Origin: Balaenoptera acutorostrata | Lineage: Eukaryota; Chordata; Mammalia; Artiodactyla; Balaenopteridae | NCBI RefSeq assembly: GCF_949987535.1 | Contig: NC_080067.1 | Location: forward strand, 60,322,405-60,386,404 | DNA length: 64,000 bases | Direction of reading: 5' to 3' | In this document: piece by piece, positions 22,613 through 35,039 of the stretch | How positions within the stretch are numbered: position 1 is the stretch's first letter | Layout of the letters: every line of letters begins with the position of its first letter | The notes under the pieces: generated by a model | Database searches by the model: none | The model's input: only the letters and a program-made list of their open reading frames with translations | Told to the model about the DNA's origin: nothing | Program-made: the position numbers and the translations under genes

Positions 22613-24209
22613 GAGAGATAAGGCAATATTCAATTTTCTTTTTTCAAGTCAAATATTTTCTAAACCTCTTGTTACTTTATGCTTCAGAATATTCATTTTT
22701 TAGTTGGCAATTAGACAATATAATGAGTTGTTAATAAAAAACATATTAGATGTTAATATTTCCGAATTTATATATTAAAAATTACCACAGTGTTTCAATT
22801 AATTAATTATGGCAGCCCAGGGACTGGGTATGGCTAACACATACTTAAAAATTTTATTGTGCATTATATCATTTTCCTGTGGGTATCCCTAGTAGCATAT
22901 ATTACTAGAAACATGAACAGACTAAAATAGAGTCTCATCTATATTATATTACACATTGTTATAACAGGGTTGTGGTATGGTGAATTACAGCTAAGATCTA
23001 TATTAATATATGCAAATATATCATTTAACTCAGTAAGCTATGACAAGATATTTTCAAATATTAAGTTGAAATGCAGTTCAAATTCTAAAAATATCAATAT
23101 TTAAACTAAATGCCTTATTTTCAAAATGCTATTAAATACAAAAATATTTTAAATATATTTATGTAAATGTTTATGCTACCTTTTATTAAGCTGATGGCAA
23201 AATTAGAACATGACATGAGTATTTCTGTTTCCAGCAGTGATTTGAAATAACATCCTATATTTAAATTACAGTAAGTTATTCATATATTAGCCTAAGTTGG
23301 TCTGAAACTATGACTATAATCAAATGATCCAATAACACAAAACTTAACAGAATATATAATCAAATTGAGACTAGTAATAACAGCTGTACGTCATGGAAAC
23401 ACTAATGGTGCACACTAACCTCTAAAATAAACTCAGGGCTCCTTCCTCATTCCAACTTTAAAGGCGAGATGCTCTAACAATGGAAAGATGGGGTTCTCAA
23501 GGCCACAGGTATGGCCACCATTAAAGGAATTAAGCTTCCAGTGAGATGAGGAAAAGTAACAACGCTGGGAAAATGTTATCTGGGAAATAGTATCATGATG
23601 ACCAGTTCCTTCTGGGGTAACAAAGATTGGTTTGTAAATTTCTTGAATGGTTCAATGTCCTTTCTTAGTGACCCAGTTTCCCCTATGAGAATGGTGGCAA
23701 CCTTTGTGACAGTGGCCTCACACAAAAGCATAGGCAGGTCTTGAGACAGAAAAAAATACACCTGATTAACCATTGGTTCAACTTCTAAATATTGCTCTTG
23801 CCAAAACATTTTGCTTATAAATGGTCTTGTGACTTCTCTCATTGTTTTCAGATAAGAAGAAACAGCAGCATATAAAGATAAATGTTAAAAAGCAGCCAAT
23901 CTTCCTCCTCAAAAGAGACTTAATTCCATGTAGGTTCACTGATTGTAACAAATGCACCATCTGGTGTGGGATATTGATAGTGGGCGGGGGTGTGCAGGTG
24001 GGAGGACGGGAGATATACAGTCACACTCTGTATTTTCCACTTAATTTTGCTATGAACATAGCAGTTTATTTCTAGACAGAATAAGAATAAACAAGACTGA
24101 CATATTTACCAAGCCTGGACAGCCAGGGTTCTCTCCAGGAATTATGATAAGGAAAGAAAACTACAGTTTGAGTAGCCCTTTATTTGGCAATCTCAGTTGG
24201 TGAGAAAGA
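22613..24209. other. No gene or named repeat seen
   Basis: AT-rich. Short frames at 23576-23842 (minus) and 23842-24075 (plus) show no known domain. Confidence 0.5.
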
Positions 24210-24378
24210 AAACTAAAATAGTGATTCTCAGTTTTCACTCTGCTTCAGATAGCCTGGGAAAGTTTTGAAAAGACATATGCTAGGGTCCCAAATTAATGAT
24301 TCAGATGCAGTTGTTCTGGAATATGTAGAAAGCACTGGTATTTTTTTACAGCTCCTTAGGTTACTCTATACAAGGCTA
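24210..24378. repeat. MER5-like DNA transposon remnant, second copy
   Basis: 'agtgattctcagttttcact', 'ctgcttcagatagcctggga', 'gctagggtcccaaattaatg' and 'agctccttaggttactctat' match the MER5-type order. Confidence 0.6.
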
Positions 24379-25674
24379 TTCTGTCATCATTTTAGCCATG
24401 AGGGCAAAAAACCAACCAAACAAAAAAAACCTCACTCACAGTAAATTTTGTATCATAAAGAATATTCCTGATGATTTATAAATTATTCTGGTCTTTCTCC
24501 ACACCAAAATCTAAAAAATGCTCATCAGTGAAGAACTCACCTAGGGGAAAGATGAATAATCCAAAAGGATTTCTCATGGAATTGATTTACAAATAGCATA
24601 AGAGAAAAAGAAAAGAAAACAAATGTTAGAAGATGAATACTCAGAAGTAAATTATTGCCAAAGTGATGAAATTTCTGAGCCTCTATAATGAAACAATTTT
24701 TAGAAAACTCTACGCAGACATTATACAGAAGCTTAGTGAAGACATGGCAAGATCAGAAATAAAGAAATAATAACCATCACCTTTACCTACACAATTATCT
24801 CACCAAAATACTTTCCTGTCATCCCAAACTCCCTTAATACCCAAATCCTTCCCAATTTCAAGATGATTCCTCTTTGGTTTCAGTGCCCTGATCATCTTTT
24901 TACTACATTTTTAGTAAGCTAATAGTGAATGTTGGAATTTAAATTTGACAGAGCCGTTCTCAGATTTGCTATTCAACAATAGTGTTTTGAACATTTTAAG
25001 TTTTCTCAAGTGAGAACAATTCCAAATTAATGATCCTTTCTTCCTCAAATTGAAAACAACTTTAATGATATTGCAATACTCACACAACACTGTACCTGCA
25101 AAAAATATTCACCAACTCAACTCAAATCACATACAAAAATTCATTTTTAACTGAAGCCAACTTGAATATTTTGAAGAGATTCTACATTTATCAAGCCAAT
25201 AAAGAATCTATGTGAAGAAGTGTTCAATTTCCAGTTTCTTGTAGGGTATGGTGTTGACATTTTTGAGGGAAAATGAGTACCTGGAAGACTGCTGTTCTCT
25301 ATTAATCAAAAAATAGACAAATCCTGACAGGAGAGGCAGAGATAATTAAACATCCTCTCACCTTGACCCACTAACACTCCTCAAGCTTATACCAGACAGA
25401 TCCTTTCTAGAAGCAATGAAGAAAGTATTCAATTTTCTATGGTTATTTGGCATGCCTCACTGCAAAATCCCCCGGTCACAGCTGTTGCCTGGACATTCCT
25501 AGTTCTTCTGTTCTTACATGTGTATGCCTGGTCCATTTTCTTAGCTAACATAAACAAATTAATTCAAATGTGATGTATAAATAGGACAATTTGGAATACA
25601 AAGTAAATATTCATATCCATAATATGACACTAATAAACTTCCCTTTCCTGATTCAATCATTTTTTTTTACACTT
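24379..25674. other. No gene or named repeat seen
   Basis: AT-rich unique sequence without a long frame. Confidence 0.5.
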
Positions 25675-25955
25675 TTTTTTCTAAATGTAATGGTTTTACT
25701 TTTTAAATTTTTAATATCTTTATTGGAGTATAATTGCTTTACAATGCTGGGTTAGTTTCTGTTGTACAACAAAGTGAATCAGCTATATGTATACATATAT
25801 CCCCATATCCCCTCCCTCTGCGTCTCCCTCCCACCCTCCCTATCCCGCCCCTCTAGGTCATCACAAAGCATCGAGCTGATCTCCCTGTGCTATGCGGCTG
25901 CTTCCCACTAGCTATCTATTTTACATTTGGTAGTGTATATGTGTCAATGCTACTC
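25675..25955 (-). mobile_element. L1 3'-UTR-only insertion (antisense)
   Basis: Reverse complement of the 3' UTR of the 16-20 kb L1: 'atctttattggagtataatt', 'gctttacaatgctgggttag', the C-rich tract at about 25806-25853, and 'cactagctatctattttaca'. It stops near the end of the 3' UTR homology, so it is severely 5'-truncated with no coding sequence. I could not define a target-site duplication. Confidence 0.88.
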
Positions 25956-26449
25956 TAATCTTAATTATGGCAGTGATGTGAGTGTGTTTAACAGTCCCGT
26001 GAAGACATTTCTTTTTTGTTGAAGGAATCCCTTTCCTTTGTGTTCAACATACATGGACTGAGTAAAATGAATTATTTTACTTTGCTCAAAATTTTGGATA
26101 GTTTTTTCAATAAAGCCTGACAATGACAGACAGATTTCTTCTTGTGAAGAGGTGATAAAAAGGAGCGATATTTTGATAGACACCATGATAAATAAATCCT
26201 ACGTTGATGAAGGGGTAGCAACATAACACTAGAATACTCTTGTCCTCTTTTCAAAGATTTCATAAACTGAAATAAACTGTTATTGGACAAAATTTGGTTT
26301 TATTTAAAGTGACCTCTTATTTAAACACATATGTAATCAACCAGCTATTGTAAAATACTAGTAATTCTATATCTTGATGGCACACAGAAAAGCCTATTAA
26401 TATTCATTGTTATGAAGGCCGTATATTTTGATGGTTACTTCAGTTAATG
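25956..26449. other. No recognisable feature
   Basis: Unique sequence; the two overlapping minus-strand frames (25965-26290) have no known motif. Confidence 0.5.
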
Positions 26450-26460
26450 ACACCTGACGT

Positions 26461-26816
26461 GGGCTTCCCTGATGGCTCAGTTGTTAAGAACCCGCCTGCC
26501 AATGCAGAGGACACGGGTTCGAGCCCTGGTCTGGGAAGATCCCACATGCCGCGGAGCAACTAAGCCCGTGCACCACAACTACTGAGCCTGAGCTCTAGAG
26601 CCTGCGAACCACAACTACTGAGCCCGCACGCCACAACTACTGAAGCCCGCATGCCTAGAGCCGGTGCTCCGCAACAAGAGAAGCCACCGCTATGAGAAGC
26701 CCGCGCACCACAAAGAAGAGTACCCCCGCTCACCGCAACTAGAGAAAGCCCGTGCGCAGCAACGAAAACCCAATGCAGTCAAAAATAAATTAAATAAATA
26801 AATAAATAAATAAATA
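26461..26816 (+). mobile_element. CHR-type tRNA-derived SINE, copy 3 (different subfamily)
   Basis: A box 'tggctcagttg' at 26473-26483 and B box 'ggttcgagccc' at 26516-26526. Unlike the other copies, the body holds three 'ccacaactactga' units (26573, 26609, 26631) and the phrase 'gtgctccgcaacaagagaag'. The tail is (AAAT)n. An 11-bp duplication 'acacctgacgt' flanks it (26450-26460 and 26817-26827). The shorter duplication and the distinct body indicate another, probably older, subfamily. Confidence 0.93.
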
Positions 26817-26827
26817 ACACCTGACGT

Positions 26828-27640
26828 TTTTATCACATGCTTCTATGTATAAAATTCCCAATTTCACTTACGATGCCTCATCCTCCCCTCCTGGAGTTCT
26901 CTTATTTCTCTCTCCACTGCTACCATTTGGGATTTAGTCCCAAAGGTACACTGTTATCCCTTTACTTACCAATTTAGCCACAGGGCAAAAAAGCAGAAAG
27001 AAAACCGTGACAGGCTGAAAAATTGCAAAAAATTTAACTTTAAAAAACGGGGAAAATATTTTAGGAAATTGTGATCCCATCAAAGCACATGAAATTCATT
27101 TCCAGGTGCTTAGTTCCACACCTTTTTTTTTTTCCCCAGTGACTTTATTAACAGAGGCTGTGGAAGAAAAACCCAGTACTTTTATTAAATGAGACAGATT
27201 GTTGCTATCTATTGTGCTTGTTAGGTTTAACAAATTCTTCTTCTTTTTCTAGGCATAGATTTGCTCAGCTAATGCAATACCCAAATCCTAACTTTTAAAA
27301 AAAGTTGAGTAAAAGCAGAAAATTAAATCTCAAAATGAAATTTCAAAATTAACATTGGGCAATTAATTCTTAATAATGGAAGTGAATTAATTCATTTTTG
27401 AGGAAGACAATTCCTTTTTTTATGGAAAACTATGCATTCATTATCCCAGAAGTAAAAATATGAAGCAACCCAACAGACAAAGTTTTGGACTGTGAAAAAG
27501 TCCTTTTGTACTATTTTTAGGTATATATTTCAAGAAAGCCAAGTACAAAGAGCCTTTGTTGCTTCTTTGGGAAAGATATTTCTTAACCCCATATAAACTT
27601 GAAGATGGGAGTGCCACATACTGTAGCATGTTTTTGCAGA
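26828..27640. other. No recognisable feature
   Basis: Unique sequence, with a T-run near 27123-27133. Confidence 0.5.
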
Positions 27641-27649
27641 GATTTTTGT

Positions 27650-28250
27650 GTTTGCTACAGATTGGATTCCCAGAAAACAGACTCTGAGATAGAGTTTAGT
27701 GTTTGGGATGTTTACTGTGGAGTGCCTTTGGGATCCACACCTGCAGAGGAAAAGAAGAAAGAGGAATGTGAAGGGCGAGAAGTCAAGTTGTGACAACAGC
27801 CTCAGCTTAACCCCTGGTGAGGTCTGCAGCTAGAAGAGCTCTTCAGAGTTGTCCCAAATTGGGCTGTGATGGTCAAGCCTTACACTCCTAATTCAATTAG
27901 TCGCTGGATGTGGAATGCCCCTGTAAAAGGAAGTGACTTTAGGCAAGGTGGCTCTTTTCAACTAAGTCTAATCCCCGTAGGAGCTGATTGTGGGAACTGA
28001 TCTACCAATAGCAAGCTCAGTAGCTGGGGCAACAAGCGCATCACTGAAGGGATATCTATGTGGCACATCAGAGTTTCCACCACATTTCACCTCTCGGTAA
28101 CTCAGATTCACCTCTGCAAGGACATCTTGGTGGACCTATTTTCCTGAGGAAACTTGGCAGAACAAGGTCAGTGAGACAAAAGCAGCCTCTGCCACTGCCA
28201 GAGGATGCTCACTGTCTCGCCTCTCCACTGCCCATTCTAGAGTCCCCTTA
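27650..28250. repeat. Possible old LTR-like repeat, unassigned
   Basis: The segment beginning 'gattggattcccagaaaaca' and continuing 'gggatgtttactgtggagtg' and 'aaattgggctgtgatggtca' looks like a mammalian LTR-class repeat that I cannot name. It is GC-richer than its surroundings. No coding signature. The short frames at 27599-27793 and 28060-28251 are not credible genes. Confidence 0.33.
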
Positions 28251-28524
28251 GCATCACTTAGTACCTCTACTAGTCTCGGTGGCTTACCTGGTGCTGTGAG
28301 CCTGTAGCTCTGACCCGCTGATCATCATGGTCTTTTCAGGTTAGGGCTGCTGGCACTAAAATTGAGCAAGGGAGTCCCAAAAGGGATCTAAGGGGGATAC
28401 TCTGATAACAAATATATTTCTTATGTTATGGTGCAGCAGCCATGAACCTCATTCTATTTCTACCAATTGGTTTAATATAGATACTCATTATATTTAAAAT
28501 AAAATCAGTGTTACCTAAGCATAT

Positions 28525-28745
28525 ACATTTGAATTAGACTATCTTAAGTATGAGTTCTGTTCTCATTATTTGCTATCTAAGACTCTGGGCAAGTTAAACG
28601 CTCATGCCTTAGTATCATCTCTGTAAAGTAACAATGATAATAATACCTACCCCATGTTTTGTGGAAGGATTAGAGATAATTATGTAAAATGACTTGTAAA
28701 ACACCTTGACACATAGCAGTGCACAAGAAATAGTAACTATTATCA
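28525..28745 (+). repeat. MIR SINE
   Basis: 'agactctgggcaagttaaac', 'gataataatacctaccccat', 'gaaggattagagataattat' and 'cttgacacatagcagtgcac' follow MIR order. Confidence 0.75.
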
Positions 28746-29129
28746 CAAAAGTTAATTTTTCTATAGGGCTTTCATTTGCATGCCTGATAGATAAGAAAAA
28801 TGGGAATGGAAAGAGTTAGAAAATTAAAAACTGCAATCACAATTACAGTTTATATCAAGAAACACTTAGCTATGTAATGATGTCATTTAAACAGTTCAGA
28901 CAGATCCCTTTGATTATTGCTGTTTACCTATTTGTTCTGCTTGCCAATTCCTGTTTGCCTACAGGATAGTTCTCTAAAGACTTGCATTTAGTTATATTGC
29001 AAACAGATTGGTATATGGAAATATGTGGTGAGTAGCTTAGAAGATGTGTTTCCCCTTTAGATTTACCCTAATTACTAATGAATGGAGTTAATCTCTATGA
29101 TCCATGGTTCATCTAACTTTTATAAAAAC
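28746..29129. other. No recognisable feature
   Basis: Unique sequence upstream of an L1 insertion. Confidence 0.5.
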
Positions 29130-29985
29130 CAATACACACTGGTCAGAATGGCCATCATCAAAAAATCTACAAACAATAAATGCTGGAGAGGGCATGAAGA
29201 AAAGGGAACCCTCCTACACTGTCGGTGGGAATGTAAATTGGTGCAGCTACTATGAAGAACAGTATGGAGGTTCCTTTAAAAACTAAAAATAGAGTTACCA
29301 TATGACCCAGCAATCCCATTCCTGGGCATATATCCAGAGAAAATTTTAATTTGAAAAGATGCATGCACCCCAGTGTTCATTGCAGCACTATTTACAATAG
29401 CCAAAACATGGAAGCAACCTAAATGTCCACTGACAGATGAATGGATGAAGAAGATGTGGTATACACACACACACACACACAGACACACACATACACACAC
29501 AAAATGGAATATTACTCAGCCATAAAAAAGAACAAAATAATGCCATTTGCAGCAACATGGATGGATCTAGAGATTGTCATACTGAGTGAAGTAAGTGAGA
29601 CAGAGAAAGACAAATATCATACGATATCGCTTATATGTGGAATCTAAAAATGGGTACAAATGAACTTATTTACAAAACAGAAGTAGAGTCACAGATGTAG
29701 AAAACAAACTTATGGTTACCAGGGGATAAGGGGGGGAGGGATAAATTGGAAGACTGGGATTGACATATACACACTACTATATATAAAATAGATAACTAAT
29801 AAGAACCTACTGTATAGCACAGGGAACTCTACTCAATACTCTGTAATGGCCTATCTGGGAAAGAATCTAAAAAAATAAAAGAGTGGATATATATATATAT
29901 GTATAAGTGGTTCACTTTGTTGTACACCTAAAACTAACACAACATTGTAAATCAACTATACTCCAATAAATTTTTTTTTTAAAAA
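29130..29985 (+). mobile_element. L1 3' end: ORF2 C-terminus and 3' UTR
   Basis: Starts at 'cacactggtcagaatggcca' and follows the L1 ORF2 C-terminus through 'ggtgggaatgtaaattggtg' and the M-E-Y-Y-S-A-I-K block near 29504-29527. ORF2 ends with C-G-I-stop at 29645-29647. The 3' UTR is a different type from that of the 16-20 kb copy and ends 'ctccaataaat' near 29970. A (CA)n microsatellite at 29462-29501 sits inside ORF2. Target-site duplication not found. Confidence 0.9.
29462..29501. repeat. (CA)n microsatellite within L1 ORF2
   Basis: Imperfect CA repeat replacing the short 'atatatacaatgg' bridge present in the 19.8-kb L1. Confidence 0.92.
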
Positions 29986-30204
29986 GAGAGATATCATTAT
30001 GGTGTAAGACACAAGAGCATAACCTTGATTTTTAAATAAAAATCTCCTTTAAATGCTAAAAATAAAACAATACAAATAGTTTTTCAATAGATTAAAGTCT
30101 TATATTTACTATAAACATTTAGCTGATAAATTAGAGTTAAGTAGATATGGCTATAGAAAGATGTATATATACATATTTTTCCACATTATAAATGGTGTGC
30201 TAGA

Positions 30205-30660
30205 TTTCACACCATTTGGCCCCAGTTCTTCACCTCTTCCTGTGTGGACTCCAGTTGTCAAGTAGCTTTGCTGTGGCTTTCACTGTAAGTGGAGCTTCTC
30301 CCCCACCCCTGGGCTCTTGGATTGGCCATATAGCTCTCTTTATCAATGGAATTTCAGCAGACATGATGCAAGAAGAAGCTTGCAAAATGACTCCATTTCT
30401 TGCACTTCTGCCGTCACCATGAGTGGGATGTGTGCCAGCTGGTGCCTGGTCCCATGAGAAGAATGAGAGACATGTGGAAGTAAGCCAAACTTAGCCATGC
30501 CAGTCTCAATCAGCTGCCCTTTAGAACTGAGCTGGAACCAGAGAGTCACCAAATAAAACCCAGCCTGGGTTAGGTGGTCCTCAGATGACCTGATTGCTCG
30601 TGAAAAATAATAAGTATTTGCTGTTTTAAGCCATTGAATTTTGGTGGTTTGATATATAGC
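30205..30660 (+). repeat. Old interspersed repeat with 'ttttaagccattgaatttt' end
   Basis: 'cttcacctcttcctgtgtgg', 'gacatgatgcaagaagaagc', 'gagagacatgtggaagtaag' and the end 'gctgttttaagccattgaat' follow a mammalian repeat pattern that I recognise but cannot name with certainty. The frames at 30216-30422 (plus) and 30343-30552 (minus) lie within it. Confidence 0.45.
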
Positions 30661-30668
30661 AAATTTTC

Positions 30669-30721
30669 CTGAAATTGGTTAATTTTCTTTTTATTCACAT
30701 TTCTGAAATTGGTTAATTTTC
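30669..30721. repeat. Short 19-bp direct repeat, 34-bp period
   Basis: 'ctgaaattggttaattttc' occurs at 30669-30687 and 30703-30721, a local partial duplication. Confidence 0.9.
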
Positions 30722-32649
30722 AAAGAAAGGAAATTTTTTTTCTGTTTTCCTCAGCTGTCCATAAAATATTGGTTTGACATTTGACATTAGAAGCATGATA
30801 CAAATTTGTTCATCGCAAGAATAACTCATTTTAACTCAGGGGAAAATTTGTTAAAATTAAGACACTATAAATCAAGACATACATAGATGAAATTTATGTG
30901 GTTAGAATTCAAAATTATATTAAATAAAAGAGAGTATACTGCAGCAGTAGGTACAGAAGATACTGGGTGGGTTTGGAGTCTACCTCAGCCATTTCTGCCT
31001 TACTGAGGATGTGGCAGGAGTTCGGAAGATTTTCATTCTCTTTATGTTCCATACTCTTAATTTCATAAATTTATGACTCCCCAAATATAGGTTTTTTTGC
31101 ATCATTTCATAATTTTATATAAATATTCTTTTTGCTAAGCAGTAAAAGAAAAGTAAACCTCAAAATCTTGAGGAATTTATGATCTCCTTGTAAGTTTTTA
31201 TCAGGAAACATACAGTCAATTCATGAAAATATGAAGCTGTAATTACATGAAAAAGGAGTTTTCACGTCCATTCTTCCACTGGATTAATAATATTGAGGTT
31301 TGGTTTTTAGTAAGGAAACTGGATGTACAGATCCCTTAGAGAGAATAAACAGGACAATCATTTGCGGACAATACTAGTGGTGTCACTTTAAGTGAACAAG
31401 GTGGCTGTGTTAGTCTCATCTGGGACCAGAGTGAAAAACTGAGCTTAGTGGAAAACCTTCAGTCCATTATTGAACAGGCAATGACATTGGGAAGACAAAT
31501 TTAACCTGGGAGTTAAGCAGGAGAGGCACAAACAGCTACTGTTTAGAGTCAAGAACTGGAAAATAGGAGAAGCAACCAAGCAAAAGTATCAAGAAATGCC
31601 AAGATCCATGTCCAGGGCCATCTGGCTACTGCCCTGGGGCATCTAAGAGGCAGAAGAGCACCTGACTCTTGGTATCTTGTACACAGAAGACACACAACAA
31701 ATAGTGGAGAAGATGTGCACGGACAAATAGCACTAAAGAAAAGAGGACATGGGTCAAAACATTATGGAGTGTTAAATAATTCGTTAAGACACATCTTTAA
31801 GAAAAAAAGGAAAAGCAGCCAAATTTGTGAGGTAACAAGCAAAAAGGTTATGTATTTACTATAAAATGGAGATCTGGAGACTGTGGTAGGGGGAGAATTG
31901 TTTAGAAAAGAAAAAGATTCATGTTCTCTTCCTTATACAATTGCTCCATCCTGCATGGTTTTGGTTATTTACACAGCATACACATCAGGAGTTGAAGAGA
32001 TTTATACACACCCCAGAGGAACTGTATAAGTTGTTCTGTGTTTCTCCAATACAGTTGCAAACCCTGAGGCAGCTCAATGCACTGAATGTTAATGGGCTTT
32101 CAGATATTCTTCAGGAAGTTATCAGAAAAGGGTTGGCCATGAGCTCCATGTGTCACATATCGCTAACTGTCACATGAAGCAGAAGAAATAGGTATATGCT
32201 AGAAATATTCCAGTCCTCAATTTAATCCCCTAAATCCCAGCTGCAACCCTGCCCTTCCTCTAGTCTCTTTGCTGACAAATTATCCTTTATTTTTTCCTTA
32301 AACTGAAGTAGGATTTCTATCACTTTACACCAGAGCTTCCCCTCCCCGCCAAAAAAGAAAAAAAAAGGGAATATAGATGAGCTTCTCTGGTTGAAGCCCA
32401 GATAGTGGTTCTGTTTGCTTGGCTATTTGGAATCCTCCCCTGCTCAGATTTCTGAGACCCTTCCAGGAACTCTCTAGTCCTCCACAAAAAAATAATTTTT
32501 AAAACACTGCTCCAGCAAGGGTGTTAGAATTATCTAAAAGTCTTGTTAGCAATTCTTTATCAACTCCCATTCATCTTCCTTTTCCCCTTTTGATTTCCTC
32601 CCTTTACCTCATTTTCCTTTAATCTGCTTTCTTTTTCTTTTTCTCAACA
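30722..32649. other. No gene seen
   Basis: Unique sequence. The plus-strand frame at 31941-32177 (78 codons, ending near C-H-I-S-L-T-V-T) has no domain that I recognise and no splice context I would defend. Confidence 0.5.
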
Positions 32650-32985
32650 GGACATCCTCCTCTTTTCCTGAGACTACCCTCCACATGCCAAAACCCTCCC
32701 AATAAATGCAACTCAGTTTGTATGTCACCATCTTCTCCATTAATCTCTGACCGTATCAACTAGAAGCAATCTCTCTCTCCTTTGAACTCTTGGGGACTTA
32801 GCCACTGTTCTTTCTTTGTACTTATCAATCCTGGCCAGGACTACTTTTATTTAAATGCTGGCTAGATTACTCCATGAATATTTCAAGTAAAGCAATGCAA
32901 AAATAACCTGAACCTAGTGATCACAGTATGTCGCACCATACAGGTATTCTTTAAACATTATTTGACTGACTGATGAAATATTTAT
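32650..32985 (+). repeat. Possible diverged LINE-2 3' end
   Basis: 'gtatgtcaccatcttctcca', 'ctctgaccgtatcaactaga' and 'tttgtacttatcaatcctgg', then 'aggtattctttaaacattat' loosely follow L2 order. Confidence 0.38.
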
Positions 32986-34469
32986 AAAGGTTTGTCCAAA
33001 GGATATGATATTAAGCCACTGCAGCCATAGTTTAACAATTATCTTTGAGTTAAGGTAGACTACATCAGAGAGCTGTATACTTACACAAGACACAAAGAAT
33101 TTCTTTCACCGTATACCTTGAAAAAATATAAAGTGGTTTAAATAATATAAAGGCACAGCTAGAAGGACACTCTGCCAAGTAGGCATAGTGAAGAAAGCTA
33201 TTACCTCTAAAGGGTGGAAATTATGGGAGGAGAGGTGAAGAAGAAGGAAGAGGGGAAGAAACGTTCATTTGCTATATATTTCTCTTTTTTTTAAGTTTTT
33301 ACAGTAAAGATTTTCTAAAAAATAAGAAACATCTCTGGGAAATTCATTTTATTTACTGCAAGGGTGTTCGTATGTGCTGTCCTTCTTATAATGACCTATA
33401 AATGAATTCTCTCTGCTGTAAGTTCCCACAAGTTTACAGGTCAATTTGATTTCTCCTGAGGAATAGATTTTATTTTTCTTTTGGAAATTGTGAATTACAT
33501 AGTGTCAACTATATGCTAGTGTCATTGATTTTTCACACAGTATATCATCTACTTTGAAAAATATTCTTCAAGTTCTTCTATCTCTACAACAGGGGTATTA
33601 ATTCCATATTTGGGTGAGGGAAAATTGAAAGAAAACACGTAAATCATGCCAGTATGTACCTTTCACAGCGTATGGCTCAGACTAAGGGCTTAAAAATTAG
33701 AAGACTTTGTCATTTTCTCCTTTATTATAGCATTAATGATGATGATGACTTCAAACAGTAAAAGATTTGGCATTGTGTTATGTAGTGGGTTTTTTTCCCC
33801 CCATTATGTTTCCTTGGTGCTTAAGACCTAGAAATTCAACACTTATTCAGTTCAGTTTAGTTTCTTTAATATAATAGAAGTTGTACGTAGATAAGATTAT
33901 TTTTTCAAATGGTGCAGAAGGTCAGAAAAATGATAATGCACTCTCTCAAATAAATTGTAATTTTAGGCAGCCATTGTCAACAGCTTTTGTTTTTCGTTGT
34001 TTTCCGGATTACCATTAGAACAACATAGAACATATTTATATCCCTAGTTTTTAATTATGAACTTTAGTCTGTTTCTTGTCTCAATTTTTAACAGAAATAC
34101 TGCATGGGACATTTTGTTAAACAATATCTTGTGTTAGGTGAATAAATCCAAGGAGGAAAAAGTAGACTGTATGCAGTCACGTGAAGGCAACTGGGCAGGA
34201 AAGGGAAAGAATGATGAATTAGAACGTAAGCAGGATTATGCTCATTTTATAGACTCTGGCTGACAAAATATTATTTTGAGAGCTTCTCATGGACTTTTAC
34301 TTTATCTAAGACTATCTTCTGGCTGAAATAAAGTTAGGTCCAGGCTTGGACCAGAAGGTCCAAGAAGGTCCAGGCTTGACCAACTTATTCTAAGTTTTTA
34401 CAGTATCATGGAGACTGTGGTAATTGAAGCTTTCCTGAAGTTTGATTTTCCTTTTACAGCAGTGAGTCT
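32986..34469. other. No gene or named repeat seen
   Basis: Contains a small 'ggtccaggctt' direct repeat near 34336-34378 and a short (GAT)n near 33735-33748. Confidence 0.5.
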
Positions 34470-34592
34470 GTATAAACAGACTGTAGTCTCCCCTTTAAAC
34501 ATAAGCTCTATGAGGGTACTGCTTTTTTCACTGCTATGTTGCCAGAACCTAGAACCGTGTCTCAACAAATATCTGTTAAATTAATGTGTCTC
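34470..34592 (+). repeat. LINE-2 3' end
   Basis: 'taaacataagctctatgagg', 'cactgctatgttgccagaac' and 'caacaaatatctgttaaatt' match the last part of L2. Confidence 0.62.
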
Positions 34593-35039
34593 TCTTTTAA
34601 CATTGACTGATAAATTTCCTGCTGAACTGTGACCTTTACTTTAACAAGTGTTACAGATCTCATGACTGTCATTTGCTATATTCACCTGACCCATGAATTT
34701 CTCTACTCTTGTTTTCCCATCTTTAAGGTTTTTCACATTCATCATTTTGAGTACATTTTCTTACTGTGAAAGAAAGTAATCTCAGATAATTATTTTTGGT
34801 TCAATACTAAGTAGAACTAAGTAAATCAATATGATTCCTGCAGCCTTGTAATTATTGAACAGAATGCTATACTTATGGCTTTTACTAAATATGCTGGTTT
34901 CAATTTTGGAAAGATTTGACAAATATTAAGGCACAGAAGGAAGCCCCCCAAAAGCTGATTCTGCAATATAGAATAGCATCATTTGACATAATAATGCAGT
35001 TGAAATATTTTTAAAAACTGGTTGTAATACTTTAATGTT
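34593..35039. other. No recognisable feature
   Basis: Unique AT-rich sequence upstream of an L1. Confidence 0.5.

Noticed and set aside
30669..30721. Direct repeats considered as a CRISPR-like array
   Set aside because: Only two units, in a mammalian context, with no spacers or cas genes; a local duplication explains it.
31941..32177. 78-codon frame with a plausible-looking soluble sequence
   Set aside because: No recognisable family, no splice-site or promoter support; frames of this length arise by chance in 64 kb.
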